From positions 1 through 63,914 of the forward strand of contig CAZTOW010000053.1 in NCBI GenBank assembly GCA_964615375.1: a DNA stretch of 63,914 bases. Reading direction: 5' to 3'. Shown in pieces: positions 55,240 to 63,914 of this stretch (the stretch's first letter is position 1; every line of letters begins with the position of its first letter). Below the pieces are notes generated by a model. It had not been told where the DNA came from. It worked only from the letters and a program-made list of their open reading frames with translations, and made no database searches. The translations under genes were made by a program, and so were the position numbers. This stretch comes from CAZKWG01 sp964615375 (GTDB lineage Bacteria > Myxococcota_A > UBA796 > CAZKWG01).

Positions 55240-57750
55240 CTAAACGGCCCTGCTCAAGAAGCCCGACATCATGTTCAGGAGCCGCCCCCGATTCCGCTCA
55301 AAGAACCCCGCCATGTACCTCGCGCTTACCCCGGCCGGCGGGCTTCGCACCATGGCCTCCTCCAGCTCCTTCAACAGCACCTCGGCCTCATCTTCCGGCC
55401 CCCGCACGCGCTGAAGCTCGGCCTGCACCCGCTTCAACTCGGCGCGGGCGGCCTTGTGGTCGGTGTCCTTGCGCTTCAGCGCATCCTGGGCCGCCCGAAG
55501 CTGCCGCTCGAGCTTCGCGACCCGCCGGCTGTCCTCGCCTTCCTTCACCGGCAGCGCGAGCAGCCGCGTCGCCAGGATCGCGATGGCGGGGAGCAGGTGC
55601 GCGGTCGCGGCGCCGAGGTCTTCGCGGGCGACGATGTACTTTTCGGTATGCCCCGAACCAAGCCCGATATCGAGGTGCGTCAGCTCATGGACCGCGACGC
55701 CATGCACGTAGGCAGCGACCGCGATGGGCCGCTCGCGGTGCGCCTTGATGACGGCGGCGAGCTTGTCGGGGTTGATGTAGATGACGGGCGGCTTGCCCTG
55801 CCGGCTCTCGGCCATGCCGGCGACCTCGTCGTCGAGCAGGAAGCCGGGGACGAAGCGGCGGCGCAGGCGGGCCTCGGCGGCGACCAGGCGCAGGGTCGCG
55901 TCCCACAGCGTCAGGTGCGGGATGAAGCGCGCCCAGCCGAGCTTGAAGCGGCGGGCGCGGGCGCGGTCGAAGCGCTTCTTGCTGACGCGGAGCACGCAGA
56001 GGCGGCCGAAGGGGTTCTTCGGCGCCGGCACGCGGACCTCGGGCGCGGCGAGCTGGCCGAGCGCGGCCCACACGCGGCCGACGCCCGCGACCTGGAGCAG
56101 CCCGCCGCCGCCGGGCGCGAGCGCGGTCTCGGTGGCGCTCTCGACGGCGTTGGCGACGGCCACGAAGTCGGCCTGGCGCAGCTCGTGGCCCTTGCCGGCC
56201 TGGTCGAGCAGGCGGCGCAGCTCGCCGGTCAGGATGCTGGCGGCGGGCCGGGGGCTGGTGGGGTCGGTGGTGGCGGCGCCAGCGGCGCGTGCCTGCTCGG
56301 CGGTCGCGAGGAAGCCGGCCACCAGACTGGCGGCGCCGCGCGCGGTGTCGATGTCGGGCTCGGTGGCAGGCCCGGCGCGGGGTAGCAGTCCCTCGGGCAG
56401 GATGATGGGGCGCTCGGGCTCGGCGGACTCGCCCAGCTCGGGCGTGGCGGCTGGCGCGGCGCTGGCGACGGGCTCGCCCTTCAGCTCACGCCGGTACTGC
56501 TCGCCGTAGAAGTCGGCGATGGCCCCGCGCACGTCGGCGAGCGCGGCCTGAAAGCCGGGGTCGGCGAAGGCGTCGTCGGTCAGCTCGGCCAGGCTGCGCG
56601 CCTCCTCGCGCTCGGCGGGGTCGGCGCTCTCGACGTCGTAGACCTCGTCCTCCTGGTCGCGGCCGACGCTCTCGTCCTCGCGCTCGACCTCCTGTTGCAA
56701 GGCGTAGAGCGTGCTCGCGGCGGGCTCCTGGAGGGCGTCGCGCGCCGCTGTGAACGGGTAGCCCTTCGTCGAGGGGCGGACGGTCGTGTGCAGGTCCACC
56801 ACGACGTCGGCCTTGAGGCGCCCACTGCTGGCGGGGACCTTGAACTGCGCGAGCCCGTTGAGGCGCACGTAGTAGCCGCCCTGGCGGTCGCCCGGTGGCC
56901 GTCTGTACGCCTTCACGACGGCGGTCGAGCCTGTACCCCAGCTCCCGTCTACGGGAACCTTGGAGCCGCCGCGTCGCGAGAACAGCGGGCGGATCTCCTC
57001 GCCGTTCAGCGTCAGGCGCAGGCCGGGCAGGTCATTGGCGGCCAGCAGCTCGCGCAGGCGCTCCAGGGTCGGCACCCACGCCTGGCGGGCGTAGTCATAC
57101 TGGTGGTCGAAGTCGGGCGAGACGTCCTGGATCTCGATGCGGGTGCCCTGGCGAAAGGGCGCCTCGAAGATGGAGACCTCGGCGCCCGCCCCCGCGCTGA
57201 CGGCCAGGTTGTCGCGGGTGTGGAGACGCCACTTGAAGCTCTGGCTGGTCCCCAGGATCACGGCCTTGGCGACGCCGAAGCCGCCCGCGGCCTCGCTGCT
57301 GTCGGCGGCCTCGCCCTTGCCGCTCTCGCCCAGGGTCAGGAAGCGGGTCAGGATCGTGGTCGAATCCATGCCGACGCCGGAATCTTCGGCGATCAAGGTC
57401 CGGGTCTTCTGGTCCCAGATGACGTCGAATCGCGCCTCGTGCTCGCGGATCTGGCGGGCCTTGATCGCGGCGCGGACGGCGTCCCAGCCGTTCTGCAACA
57501 GCTCCCTCACGGCGAGGACGGGCAGGTCGCCGGATCGGTACACATGCTCGGTGAAGTATCGCCACATGACCGCCGTGTTCACGCCCGGCCGACCGCTGGC
57601 CTTGGGGGCGCCCATGACCTCGGTGACCTCGGCGCGACCGCCCAGCGCACGACGCAGCGCCGCCCTGTCTACACGAAGGGCGCCAGTCGCGCGTGGCACG
57701 GGCGGCACGCTCAGGCGGTCGAGCATGGGCCGCTGGCAGGCGCAGCTCAC
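55240..57750 (-). CDS. GHKL (Hsp90-like) ATPase with C-terminal HExxH domain
   Basis: 836 aa from GTG 57750, chosen because it overlaps the upstream stop as GTGA; ATG at 57726 is the alternative. GHKL ATPase: N-box AVRELLQNGWDAVRAA (82-92), AEDSGVGMD (121-129), AAGGFGVAKA (154-163). The middle contains acidic low-complexity linkers. The C-terminal part has HGVAVHELTHLDIGLGSGHT, an HExxH with downstream Gly and His resembling metzincin-like zinc sites, then a coiled coil and the tail GRLLNMMSGFLSRAV. It is the last gene of a helicase, M15 peptidase, GHKL operon, probably from a phage-like or conjugative element. Function unknown. Confidence 0.8.
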   Translation of the reverse strand: MSCACQRPMLDRLSVPPVPRATGALRVDRAALRRALGGRAEVTEVMGAPKASGRPGVNTAVMWRYFTEHVYRSGDLPVLAVRELLQNGWDAVRAAIKARQIREHEARFDVIWDQKTRTLIAEDSGVGMDSTTILTRFLTLGESGKGEAADSSEAAGGFGVAKAVILGTSQSFKWRLHTRDNLAVSAGAGAEVSIFEAPFRQGTRIEIQDVSPDFDHQYDYARQAWVPTLERLRELLAANDLPGLRLTLNGEEIRPLFSRRGGSKVPVDGSWGTGSTAVVKAYRRPPGDRQGGYYVRLNGLAQFKVPASSGRLKADVVVDLHTTVRPSTKGYPFTAARDALQEPAASTLYALQQEVEREDESVGRDQEDEVYDVESADPAEREEARSLAELTDDAFADPGFQAALADVRGAIADFYGEQYRRELKGEPVASAAPAATPELGESAEPERPIILPEGLLPRAGPATEPDIDTARGAASLVAGFLATAEQARAAGAATTDPTSPRPAASILTGELRRLLDQAGKGHELRQADFVAVANAVESATETALAPGGGGLLQVAGVGRVWAALGQLAAPEVRVPAPKNPFGRLCVLRVSKKRFDRARARRFKLGWARFIPHLTLWDATLRLVAAEARLRRRFVPGFLLDDEVAGMAESRQGKPPVIYINPDKLAAVIKAHRERPIAVAAYVHGVAVHELTHLDIGLGSGHTEKYIVAREDLGAATAHLLPAIAILATRLLALPVKEGEDSRRVAKLERQLRAAQDALKRKDTDHKAARAELKRVQAELQRVRGPEDEAEVLLKELEEAMVRSPPAGVSARYMAGFFERNRGRLLNMMSGFLSRAV

Positions 57751-58580
57751 GCGAGCCTCGCGCCGGGATAGGGGCCGATTTCCCGGGTAATCGCCGTCCA
57801 GGCAGCGCGGTCGCCTCGGGGCAGGATCAGCTCGCCGCGCGCGTGCTGACCGGCGACGATCTGGAGGTAGCCGTTGGGCCACTGGCGGTAGCGGTAGCCG
57901 CCGCTGCCGTCCTTGACCACGCCCGGCCCCAGGATGCGCGGCAGGCAGGCGTCGCGCACGGCGGGCAGGTCGCGGTTGGGGAGGGCCTGGACATGCACGG
58001 GATCCCAGCCCATGCCAAAGCTGGCCCATACGTTGGTCCGGTCCCAGTCGCCGCCCCAGGTCAGTCCGAGCGCACGCGCCTCGCGGCCCAGCATGGCGAA
58101 GAACCGGGCGGCGCCGACCGTGCGCGCGCTGTCCGGGTCCTTGTCGCCGAAGCCGTAGCGCCGGTCGATGAGGTCGGCGGCCAGCGCACGCGGATAGCCC
58201 TGCTCGTCCACGGCGTTGTGGAAGGAGAAGCTGACCTTCGTGCTTCCCTCGGCGAGCAGGATGTCTTGCGTCGTCAGCGCCCGCCAGGAGTTGCCGACGA
58301 CGGGCTGGTAGCCGAGCGCGCGGAGCCGCTCCAGCAGCTCGGGCAGGCGCAGGCCCGGGTGCGCAGCGGCGAGCTTGGCAGACTGGCTCCAGTCGGCCTC
58401 GTCGCCGGGCTTGAGCGTGGCCAGCAACTCGGCGGCGGTGCGCAGGCCGGCGGGGTTGGGCGGGCGCGGCGGGGGTGCGGGCGGGCCATAGCGCGGGCGC
58501 GCGGCGGAGGCCGGGCGGGCGAGCACGAGGAAGCCGACGACGGCGGTGCCGATGAGCAGCGTTCCGGTGTTTCGGGTCAC
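57747..58580 (-). CDS. M15-family D,D- or L,D-peptidase with signal peptide (endolysin-like)
   Basis: 277 aa, GTG start overlapping the helicase stop. N-terminal secretion signal TLLIGTAVVGFLVLARPASA. Peptidase_M15 pattern: VSFSFHNAVDEQGYPRALAADLIDRR (SxHxxxxAxD, read in two parts) with the zinc-binding His and Asp, then LTWGGDWDRTNVWASFG and GWDPVHVQ with the last His. These enzymes cut peptidoglycan stem peptides. In mobile elements they act as lysins or help DNA-transfer machinery. Confidence 0.82.
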   Translation of the reverse strand: MTRNTGTLLIGTAVVGFLVLARPASAARPRYGPPAPPPRPPNPAGLRTAAELLATLKPGDEADWSQSAKLAAAHPGLRLPELLERLRALGYQPVVGNSWRALTTQDILLAEGSTKVSFSFHNAVDEQGYPRALAADLIDRRYGFGDKDPDSARTVGAARFFAMLGREARALGLTWGGDWDRTNVWASFGMGWDPVHVQALPNRDLPAVRDACLPRILGPGVVKDGSGGYRYRQWPNGYLQIVAGQHARGELILPRGDRAAWTAITREIGPYPGARLA

Positions 58581-60690
58581 GGGGCCTCCTTCGACGGCTC
58601 GGGGCGGGGCAGCTCCTTGGGCAGCTCGCGGTTGAACCAGGCGTCCGCGACGGTGCTCAGATCGCGCGTGGTGTAGGGAGAGCGCCCAGCCAGGGCCAGG
58701 AACTCGCGCCAGCCGGCGCCACCAGGAGCGAGCAGCCGGGCGTGGCTGGCGCGCAGCTCGCCGCCGCGCAGCAGGACCAGGCGCGGCCCATCGAGCGCCG
58801 CGAACAGGAGCCGGTCGCGGTGGTAGCTGTTGCGCTGCACCAGCTCGACGAGCGCGTCGCGGTAGTTGGCGCCGTACCAGGCCCAGGCCCGCGTGAGCCA
58901 GGCTTCTGACGCCCACTCCCAGCCGAGCGCGCGCAGGTCTCCGTAGTTGACAATACGGCGTTGGACCTCGTCGGCGCCCTGGGGGATGAGCGTGGGATCG
59001 TCCTCGGGCGGCAGCGCGCCCTGCAGATGCTCGGGCCGCAGGTCGCCGAGGTCGTCGGGGTAGTCCACGGCCTGCCAGCGCAGCGTGCGCGCCTCGCGGC
59101 GACCGAACTTCGTGCCGTGGATGCGGCCGATCTCGACGATCTCGGGCGCGTAGCCGGCGCGGCGCGGCGGCAGGTTCACGACCATGCCCTCGTACAGCGG
59201 GCAGCGGCCCAGCTCGGGCACGAGCATGGCGCGCTCGCGCACGGCGCTGGCCACGCCCAGCCAGGGCCACGCCTCGGGATCGACGGTGGACAGGGCCTTG
59301 AGCCTCTCGTCCCCTTCGCGGCGCAGGCGCGCGGCCTCGTCGGGGTCGGCGCGCAGCTCGGCGCGGCGGAACAGGGTGTTGGCGGCGCGCAGCAGACGGG
59401 CGGCCTCGTTCGCGCGCTTCTCGCGGGCGGCGGCCTCGCGCTGGGCGCGCACGCCGGCCAGGCGCTTCGCGGTCTCTTCGGGGTTTCTGCTGATGAGCAG
59501 CAGCATCTCCTCGGGCGTCATCTCCATCTGCGCGCCGGGGTTGTTGGTCTCGCGGGCCTGGCTCTGGAGCAGCTCGACCATCCAGCCGCGCTTGCCGTCG
59601 ATGAGGTTGAATCGCAGCCCATCGGCCGAGCGCAGCGCGAAGTAGTAGTTGATCTCGATGGTGGCGAGACGGTTTCCCTGGCGCACGCCGCGCCCGTTCC
59701 GTTGTTGCAGCGTGGCGGGCTCCCAGGGCAGATCCAGGTGATGAATCGCACAGGTCCGCGTCTGGAGGTCGATGCCCTCGTAGGCGATGGCGTTGGCGAT
59801 CACGACGTCGTACTTCGGCTCGATGCCCTCGTCGGGGTTGCCGTTGAACTCCTCGGCGATGCGCTGGCGGTCGGCCGGGGCCTTGGCGGTCTCGCGGTTG
59901 AGCACGGCGATCCGCGCCTCGGGCATGCCGCGCGCGACCAGCACGCGCCGCATCCACTGGTGGATCGCCAGGTTGTCGGCGAAGATGATGTGTCCGCACG
60001 AGGCGATCTGGAGCACCCGATCCGCGCATGCGTCCAGCTTCGGCGCGTGCGGGTCGATCTCCTTCTTCGCGGCCGATCTCCAGTCGTGCCCGTCGTCGAG
60101 CTTCGGGTGGATGCTGACCAGCGCCAGGCGCGAGAGCAGCCCCAGCACGCGGTTCTTGGAGGCCCGCGTGCGGCCCTCCAGGATGGCCTCGATCTCGGCG
60201 ACGTAGGCGGTGTACTTCTTCTCCTGCTCCGCGTTCATCTGGACCTGCACGGGCGGGTTCACGCGCGGGCTCGGCAGCTTCAGGCCGACCTCCTCGGCGG
60301 TCTTGAACTCGCAGTAGCGGAACAGCGTGTCGCGCAGCTCGTGGAGGTTGAGGAAGCCGACGACGGCCGAGCGTTTCACCACGTCCAGCTTGGTGTCGAT
60401 GACGTCCTTGATCTCGATCTTCAAGTACCGGTCGATGAACTGTTCAGGGTCGCGGATCCCCATGCGCGTCCAGGCGTCATGGTCGATGTATTGGATGAGG
60501 TTGTAGAACTCCAGCGGGCTGTTCTTCGCAGGGGTCGCCGAGAGCAGGACAATCCCCACGCCGCCGGTCTTGCGACGCACGGCCTCGGCGCGGAAGTCGA
60601 GCTGCCAGGCGCGGTCAGATCCTTCGCCCGCCGAGCCCATGAACCTGGGCACCCCGCCCTCGCGTTCGCTCGGTTTGAAGAGGTTTTTGG
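58577..60690 (-). pseudogene. SNF2-type helicase, 5'-truncated
   Basis: The visible protein starts within the first RecA lobe: SSKNLFKPSEREGGVPRFMG follows where the DEAH box should be, then IVLLSATPAKNSPLEFYNLI (motif III, SAT). The second lobe is complete (HIIFADNLAIHQWM, ATLQQRNGRGVRQGN with the QxxGRxxRxG motif). Walker A and the DEAx box are absent; homology stops at about 60690, where an unrelated plus-strand gene begins. Without motif I the protein cannot hydrolyse ATP. It marks a deletion or rearrangement edge of the mobile segment. Confidence 0.85.
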
Positions 60691-60717
60691 AGCTTGCGCG
60701 TTCCGGCAAAGTTTCCC

Positions 60718-62262
60718 ATGTCGCAGATTGGACGAAAGGACGCAGTCGAAGCCGACGCTCCCCAGGAGACGGCTGAAGCGCGTGCCGAGGAGGCTGATCC
60801 GGTCGTGACGGAGGCCGAGATGGCCCCGCTGAGGGAGGCGCTGCGGGGCCTGCTCGCCGAGGGCCTGCCGGCGGAAGCGGTCGACGGAGTTCTCGGACGC
60901 CTGCTCGCTCGAATGCGGGTCGGGGTCGAGCAGCTCAGGACCAACAAGCAGCTCGCGCCCTGGATGCACGGGGTGGTGTGTCGGGTAGCTGACGAGTCCA
61001 GCAGGCCCGGCCCCCTACCGCCGAGCCTCACAGCCAACGACCCGTCCGGCCAGGACCGGATCGCTGGCGCGCTGATGCCCCTCCTGGACCTGATCGAGCC
61101 CGAGCACGCTGAGGTCCTGCGGCTCACGGACCACGGCACGCTGACCCAGCGAGCGGCGGCGAGGCGCTTCGGGATCTCGCTGGTCGCGCTCAAGTCGCGG
61201 ATCCACGTTGCCCGCCGCAAGCTGCGGCTGGTCGTGCTCGCCGGGCTCAAGCTCCTGGCGCCGGACACCACCGACGACACTGAGCCCTCCGCTGCCGACA
61301 CCCGCGCGCCGCGCCGCAGGATCCCCGCCAGCAGCTTGCTCCCCGCCTTCACCGCTGGCCTGGAACAGCTCGTCCGCCCGTGGGTGTCCGCAGAGCAGGC
61401 TCCAACCGTGGCGACCTCGGTCCTGGCCAGCCTGCTTGCCGCCCAGGCCGAACTGCCCAATAACGGCCGTCTGCCGAACTGGATCTACTCGGTCACGCGC
61501 GCCGTCGTGCTCGCCAGCACCACTGGCACCCCGATCGCTTCGCTCCCCAGCCAGCCGACCGACGAGGCCCGGTCCATCCTCGCCCCTGCGATGCAGGCGC
61601 TCCTGGCAGACGTGGACGCCGATCAGCTCACCGCCCTCACGCTGGTCGACCTCGAAGGCCGCTCTCAGCGCGACGCCGCCCGCCACCTCAACATTCTGCC
61701 GGAGACCCTCAAGCAGCGCCTTTGGCGCGCCCGCCGCCTCTGCTGGCAGTCGCTGACCCGCACACTGACCGCGAGCCGGCAGGCCGCCCCTGCCCCAACG
61801 CACTTCACCGCGCTGCTCGACGCGCTCCAGGCCCTGATCCAGCACCTCGCGCCGACCATCACCCCAAACCCGGCGCTCCAGCGCCTGCTACGCCAGCTCC
61901 ACGCCGATGCCCCCGCTCAGCGCCCCTCGTCCTCGGTGGTGGACTTCCTCTACGCCGCCGCCCTCTCCAGCCTCCAGCCCACACCCCTCCGCGCGCTCCC
62001 GACCCCGCCCGCCGAGCCCGGCCCCACCGAGCGCGCCGCCCTCGCCACCTGCCTCGCCCCCTTCCTGGCGACGCTCACCCCCGAGCAGTCCGAGGCCCTC
62101 ACCCTCATCGACCTCGACGGCCTCAGCCTCAACGCCGCCGCCGAGCGCGTCGGCACCGACCGCCCCACCTTCCAGGGCCGCCTGCAACGCGCCCGCATCC
62201 GCCTGCGCCAGCTCCTGATCGGCTGCCTGTCCGTCCCACCCACCTCGCGCGCGGCGGCGTAG
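60718..62262 (+). CDS. Protein with three tandem ECF-sigma-like modules
   Basis: 514 aa from ATG 60718. Three consecutive modules each contain a region 2-like helix and a region 4-like HTH. Module 1: NKQLAPWMHGVVCRVADES and QRAAARRFGISLVALKSRIH. Module 2: NNGRLPNWIYSVTRAVVLAS and QRDAARHLNILPETLKQRLW. Module 3: SVVDFLYAAALSSL and NAAAERVGTDRPTFQGRLQR. Each ends with a basic ARxxLRxxL helix. Ordinary ECF sigma factors have one pair, at about 180 aa. It may have arisen by two internal duplications; whether it still binds RNA polymerase is unknown. Confidence 0.8.
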   Translation: MSQIGRKDAVEADAPQETAEARAEEADPVVTEAEMAPLREALRGLLAEGLPAEAVDGVLGRLLARMRVGVEQLRTNKQLAPWMHGVVCRVADESSRPGPLPPSLTANDPSGQDRIAGALMPLLDLIEPEHAEVLRLTDHGTLTQRAAARRFGISLVALKSRIHVARRKLRLVVLAGLKLLAPDTTDDTEPSAADTRAPRRRIPASSLLPAFTAGLEQLVRPWVSAEQAPTVATSVLASLLAAQAELPNNGRLPNWIYSVTRAVVLASTTGTPIASLPSQPTDEARSILAPAMQALLADVDADQLTALTLVDLEGRSQRDAARHLNILPETLKQRLWRARRLCWQSLTRTLTASRQAAPAPTHFTALLDALQALIQHLAPTITPNPALQRLLRQLHADAPAQRPSSSVVDFLYAAALSSLQPTPLRALPTPPAEPGPTERAALATCLAPFLATLTPEQSEALTLIDLDGLSLNAAAERVGTDRPTFQGRLQRARIRLRQLLIGCLSVPPTSRAAA

Positions 62263-62353
62263 CGCAGCGGCTTGGGCCCGCGATCGCTCGCAGATCTCCA
62301 CCGCGTCCACACCTCCTCCGACGCCCTCCTCCGAGGCTGGGCCGAGATCCGTC

Positions 62354-62390
62354 TTGCGTCACCAGAATATTCAAGTATTATATGAAGTAT
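62354..62390 (+). promoter_or_regulatory. Promoter and operator of the ArsR-rhodanese gene
   Basis: TTGCGT (62354-62359) and TATTAT (62376-62381), spaced by 16, form a promoter that would give an almost leaderless mRNA. An inverted repeat ATATTCA (62367-62373) and TGAAGTAT (62383-62390) overlaps the -10 and the start codon, as expected for ArsR-family autorepression. Confidence 0.6.
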
Positions 62391-63081
62391 GAAATCAGTC
62401 CCATCACCTCAACCGGCCCCAGCCTCCAGCCGCCCCTTCAAAGACGCGATCTACGAGCAGTTCGCGCGCATCGGTAAAGCGTTCGCCAGCCCGAAGCGGC
62501 TGGAGCTGCTCGACCTCCTCTGCCAGGGGCCGCGCACCGTCGAGGTGCTCGCCGACCAGGCCAGCCTCTCGCTCGCGAACGCCTCGCAGCACCTGAGCGT
62601 GCTCCGCGCGGCACGACTGATACAGGCCGAGAAGCGCGGCCTGTTCGTGACGGTTCGCCTCGCCGAGGGGGTCGAAGGCTTCTACCTGAGCCTTCGTCAC
62701 CTCGCGGAGTCCCGTCTCGCCGAGGTGGAGGCCACGACGCGCGCCTTCCTGGAGGCACGGGGCGCGATGGAGTCGGTCAACAGCGCCGAGCTGCTCGCGC
62801 GCGCGCTGTCGGGCGAAGTGACCGTGCTGGACGTGCGCCCGGTCGAGGAGTATCGGGCGGGACACCTCCCCAACGCCCGCTCCGTCCCCCTGGCCGAGCT
62901 GCGCGCTCGGCTCGACGAGCTCCCGAGGGATCGCGAGGTCGTGGCGTACTGCCGCGGGCCCTACTGCGTGCTGGCCATCGAGGCGGTGCGTCTGCTTCGC
63001 GAGGAGGGATTCGTGGCCCTGCGCCTGGACACCGGCCCACCCGACTGGCGAGCCGCTGGCGTACCCGTCGAGGCCAGCTGA
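62389..63081 (+). CDS. ArsR-family repressor fused to a rhodanese domain
   Basis: 230 aa. Winged HTH at about 20-110: KAFASPKRLELLDLLCQGPR, then LADQASLSLANASQHLSVLR. The rhodanese domain is at about 135-225, with VTVLDVRPVEEYRAGHLPNA and the active-site loop VVAYCRGPYCV containing the catalytic cysteine. Fusions of this kind respond to persulfide or oxidised sulfur and control sulfide-handling genes. The stop overlaps the start of the hydroxylase gene (TGATG), so it probably represses that operon. Confidence 0.92.
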   Translation: MKSVPSPQPAPASSRPFKDAIYEQFARIGKAFASPKRLELLDLLCQGPRTVEVLADQASLSLANASQHLSVLRAARLIQAEKRGLFVTVRLAEGVEGFYLSLRHLAESRLAEVEATTRAFLEARGAMESVNSAELLARALSGEVTVLDVRPVEEYRAGHLPNARSVPLAELRARLDELPRDREVVAYCRGPYCVLAIEAVRLLREEGFVALRLDTGPPDWRAAGVPVEAS

Positions 63082-63857
63082 TGAGCTACGTCACCTGGCT
63101 CGCGATCCTCTCCGTGGGCGTCGCGCTCCTGGAGCGGCTCGTGCCCGCGCGCCCCGAACAGCGCGCGCGGCGTCCGGGCCTCGGCTGGGACCTTGTGTAT
63201 CTCGTGGTCAACGGACACTTGCTTGGGGTCATGCTCGCGGCGGGCTTCGCCGCGACCGTCGGGCCAGCGCTGGACGCCGTCGGGGTGTCCGCGCTGCTGG
63301 ACCGGCGCTGGGTGTCGGGGTGGCCGCTCGCCGTCCAGGCCGTCGTGGCGATCCTCGCGCTCGACTTCGTGCAGTGGAACGTGCATCGCCTGCTGCACGC
63401 CGTGCCCGCGCTCTGGCGCTTTCACCAGGTGCACCACTCGGTCCGCGATGGCGAGATGGACTGGATCGTCTCGTTCCGCTTCCACTGGGCCGAGGTCATC
63501 GTCTACAAGACCGTCCAGTACGTCCCGCTCGCGCTCCTCGGCTTCTCGGGGGAGGCGCTGATGGCCCACGCGGTGCTCGGCACGCTGGTCGGGCACCTGA
63601 ATCATGCCAACCTCGACTGGGGACACGGCGCCTGGCGCTACGTGCTCAACAGCCCGCGGATGCACCTCTGGCATCACGACGCGGACGCGCGCGAGGTCCA
63701 CAACTTCGGGATCATCCTCTCCATCTGGGACTGGATCTTCGGGACGGCGTCGATGCCCGACCGCCCACCGCGCCGGCTCGGCTTCGAGGGGGACGCGGCC
63801 ATGCCCCCTGACTTCTTCCGACGCAGCCTCTGGCCGCTCCGGCTTGGGGGCTCATGA
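63081..63857 (+). CDS. Sterol desaturase/fatty acid hydroxylase family protein
   Basis: 258 aa integral membrane di-iron enzyme. The three histidine boxes are present: HRLLH in VQWNVHRLLHAVPALWRF, HQVHH in the following FHQVHHSVRDGEMDWIVS, and HLWHH in SPRMHLWHHDADAREVHN. Hydrophobic segments include WLAILSVGVALLERLV and PLALLGFSGEALMAHAVLG. It probably hydroxylates or desaturates a lipid; the substrate is unknown. It is coupled to the ArsR-rhodanese gene upstream and to an MFS gene downstream (ATGA). Confidence 0.92.
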   Translation: MSYVTWLAILSVGVALLERLVPARPEQRARRPGLGWDLVYLVVNGHLLGVMLAAGFAATVGPALDAVGVSALLDRRWVSGWPLAVQAVVAILALDFVQWNVHRLLHAVPALWRFHQVHHSVRDGEMDWIVSFRFHWAEVIVYKTVQYVPLALLGFSGEALMAHAVLGTLVGHLNHANLDWGHGAWRYVLNSPRMHLWHHDADAREVHNFGIILSIWDWIFGTASMPDRPPRRLGFEGDAAMPPDFFRRSLWPLRLGGS

Positions 63858-63914
63858 CACCGCCCACCCTCGGCCTGCGCGCCAACCTCGCGCAGTTCTC
63901 ACTGCTCGTCGTCG
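63854..63914 (+). CDS. MFS transporter, first 20 residues (runs off the window)
   Basis: ATG in an ATGA overlap with the hydroxylase stop. The 20 visible residues (PPTLGLRANLAQFSLLVV) fit the N-terminus and first membrane helix of a major-facilitator transporter group that begins NLxQFSLLVxVNAFVG. The rest lies outside. Confidence 0.6.
   Translation, partial: MTPPTLGLRANLAQFSLLVV

Overview
The window is about 64 kb of mostly GC-rich DNA. Gene content suggests a myxobacterium-like organism (Myxococcota): Ser/Thr kinases fused to other domains, a GAF/AAA+ regulator, a MopE-like DCDD...PGA...C metal-binding motif in an FG-GAP lipoprotein, and CHAT caspase-like proteins. The species cannot be fixed from the sequence alone. 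The window is a long defence and mobile-element region whose right end returns to ordinary chromosomal genes.

Layout. 1-11.4 kb: the 3' end of cas1, cas2, a leader, and a very large CRISPR array (about 99 repeats of 37 bp by hand count). The array is read left to right and ends with an insertion sequence that landed inside the last complete repeat (TTGAA target duplication). 11.4-16.9 kb: an accessory block with four small genes, one of them MafI-immunity-like, then a structured repeat region, a coiled-coil protein and an XRE regulator. 16.9-26.9 kb (minus strand): a type III-B operon cmr1-cas10-cmr3-cmr4-cmr5-cmr6, then a TIR-SAVED effector, then a cas6 whose N-terminus has been replaced by IS debris. 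Cas10 has the GGDD cyclase motif but no HD nuclease domain, so it probably acts by making cyclic oligoadenylate. 27.1-35.1 kb: an ECF-like sigma factor, and a minus-strand group of three genes (Ser/Thr kinase, 242-aa unknown, and an 810-aa CHAT-SAVED-HExxH metallopeptidase fusion), with a GAF/AAA+ regulator divergent from the kinase. 35.2-44.6 kb: an IS21 remnant, an FG-GAP lipoprotein in frame with an upstream CHAT-kinase-WD40 protein, and two divergent unknown genes.

44.6-60.7 kb: small antitoxin/toxin genes, a large serine recombinase with a second resolvase-like protein that seems to lack the catalytic serine, a lower-GC three-gene ABC-3C (DUF3732) conflict system facing a RelA/SpoT-domain protein, a coiled-coil lipoprotein, and a GHKL-ATPase/M15-peptidase/SNF2-helicase operon whose helicase is cut off at its 5' end. 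60.7 kb to the end: a protein with three tandem ECF-sigma-like modules, an ArsR-rhodanese repressor, a sterol-desaturase-family hydroxylase and the start of an MFS transporter.

Best candidate for a new system: the type III-B locus joined to two SAVED sensors with different outputs. TIR-SAVED would act through NAD+ cleavage; CHAT-SAVED-metallopeptidase would act through proteolysis. Next to them are a sigma factor, a kinase, an unknown small protein and a second CHAT protein. This resembles, but does not match, the SAVED-CHAT/PCaspase/sigma cascade known from Haliangium ochraceum. The CHAT, SAVED and HExxH combination in one chain is the most unusual item.
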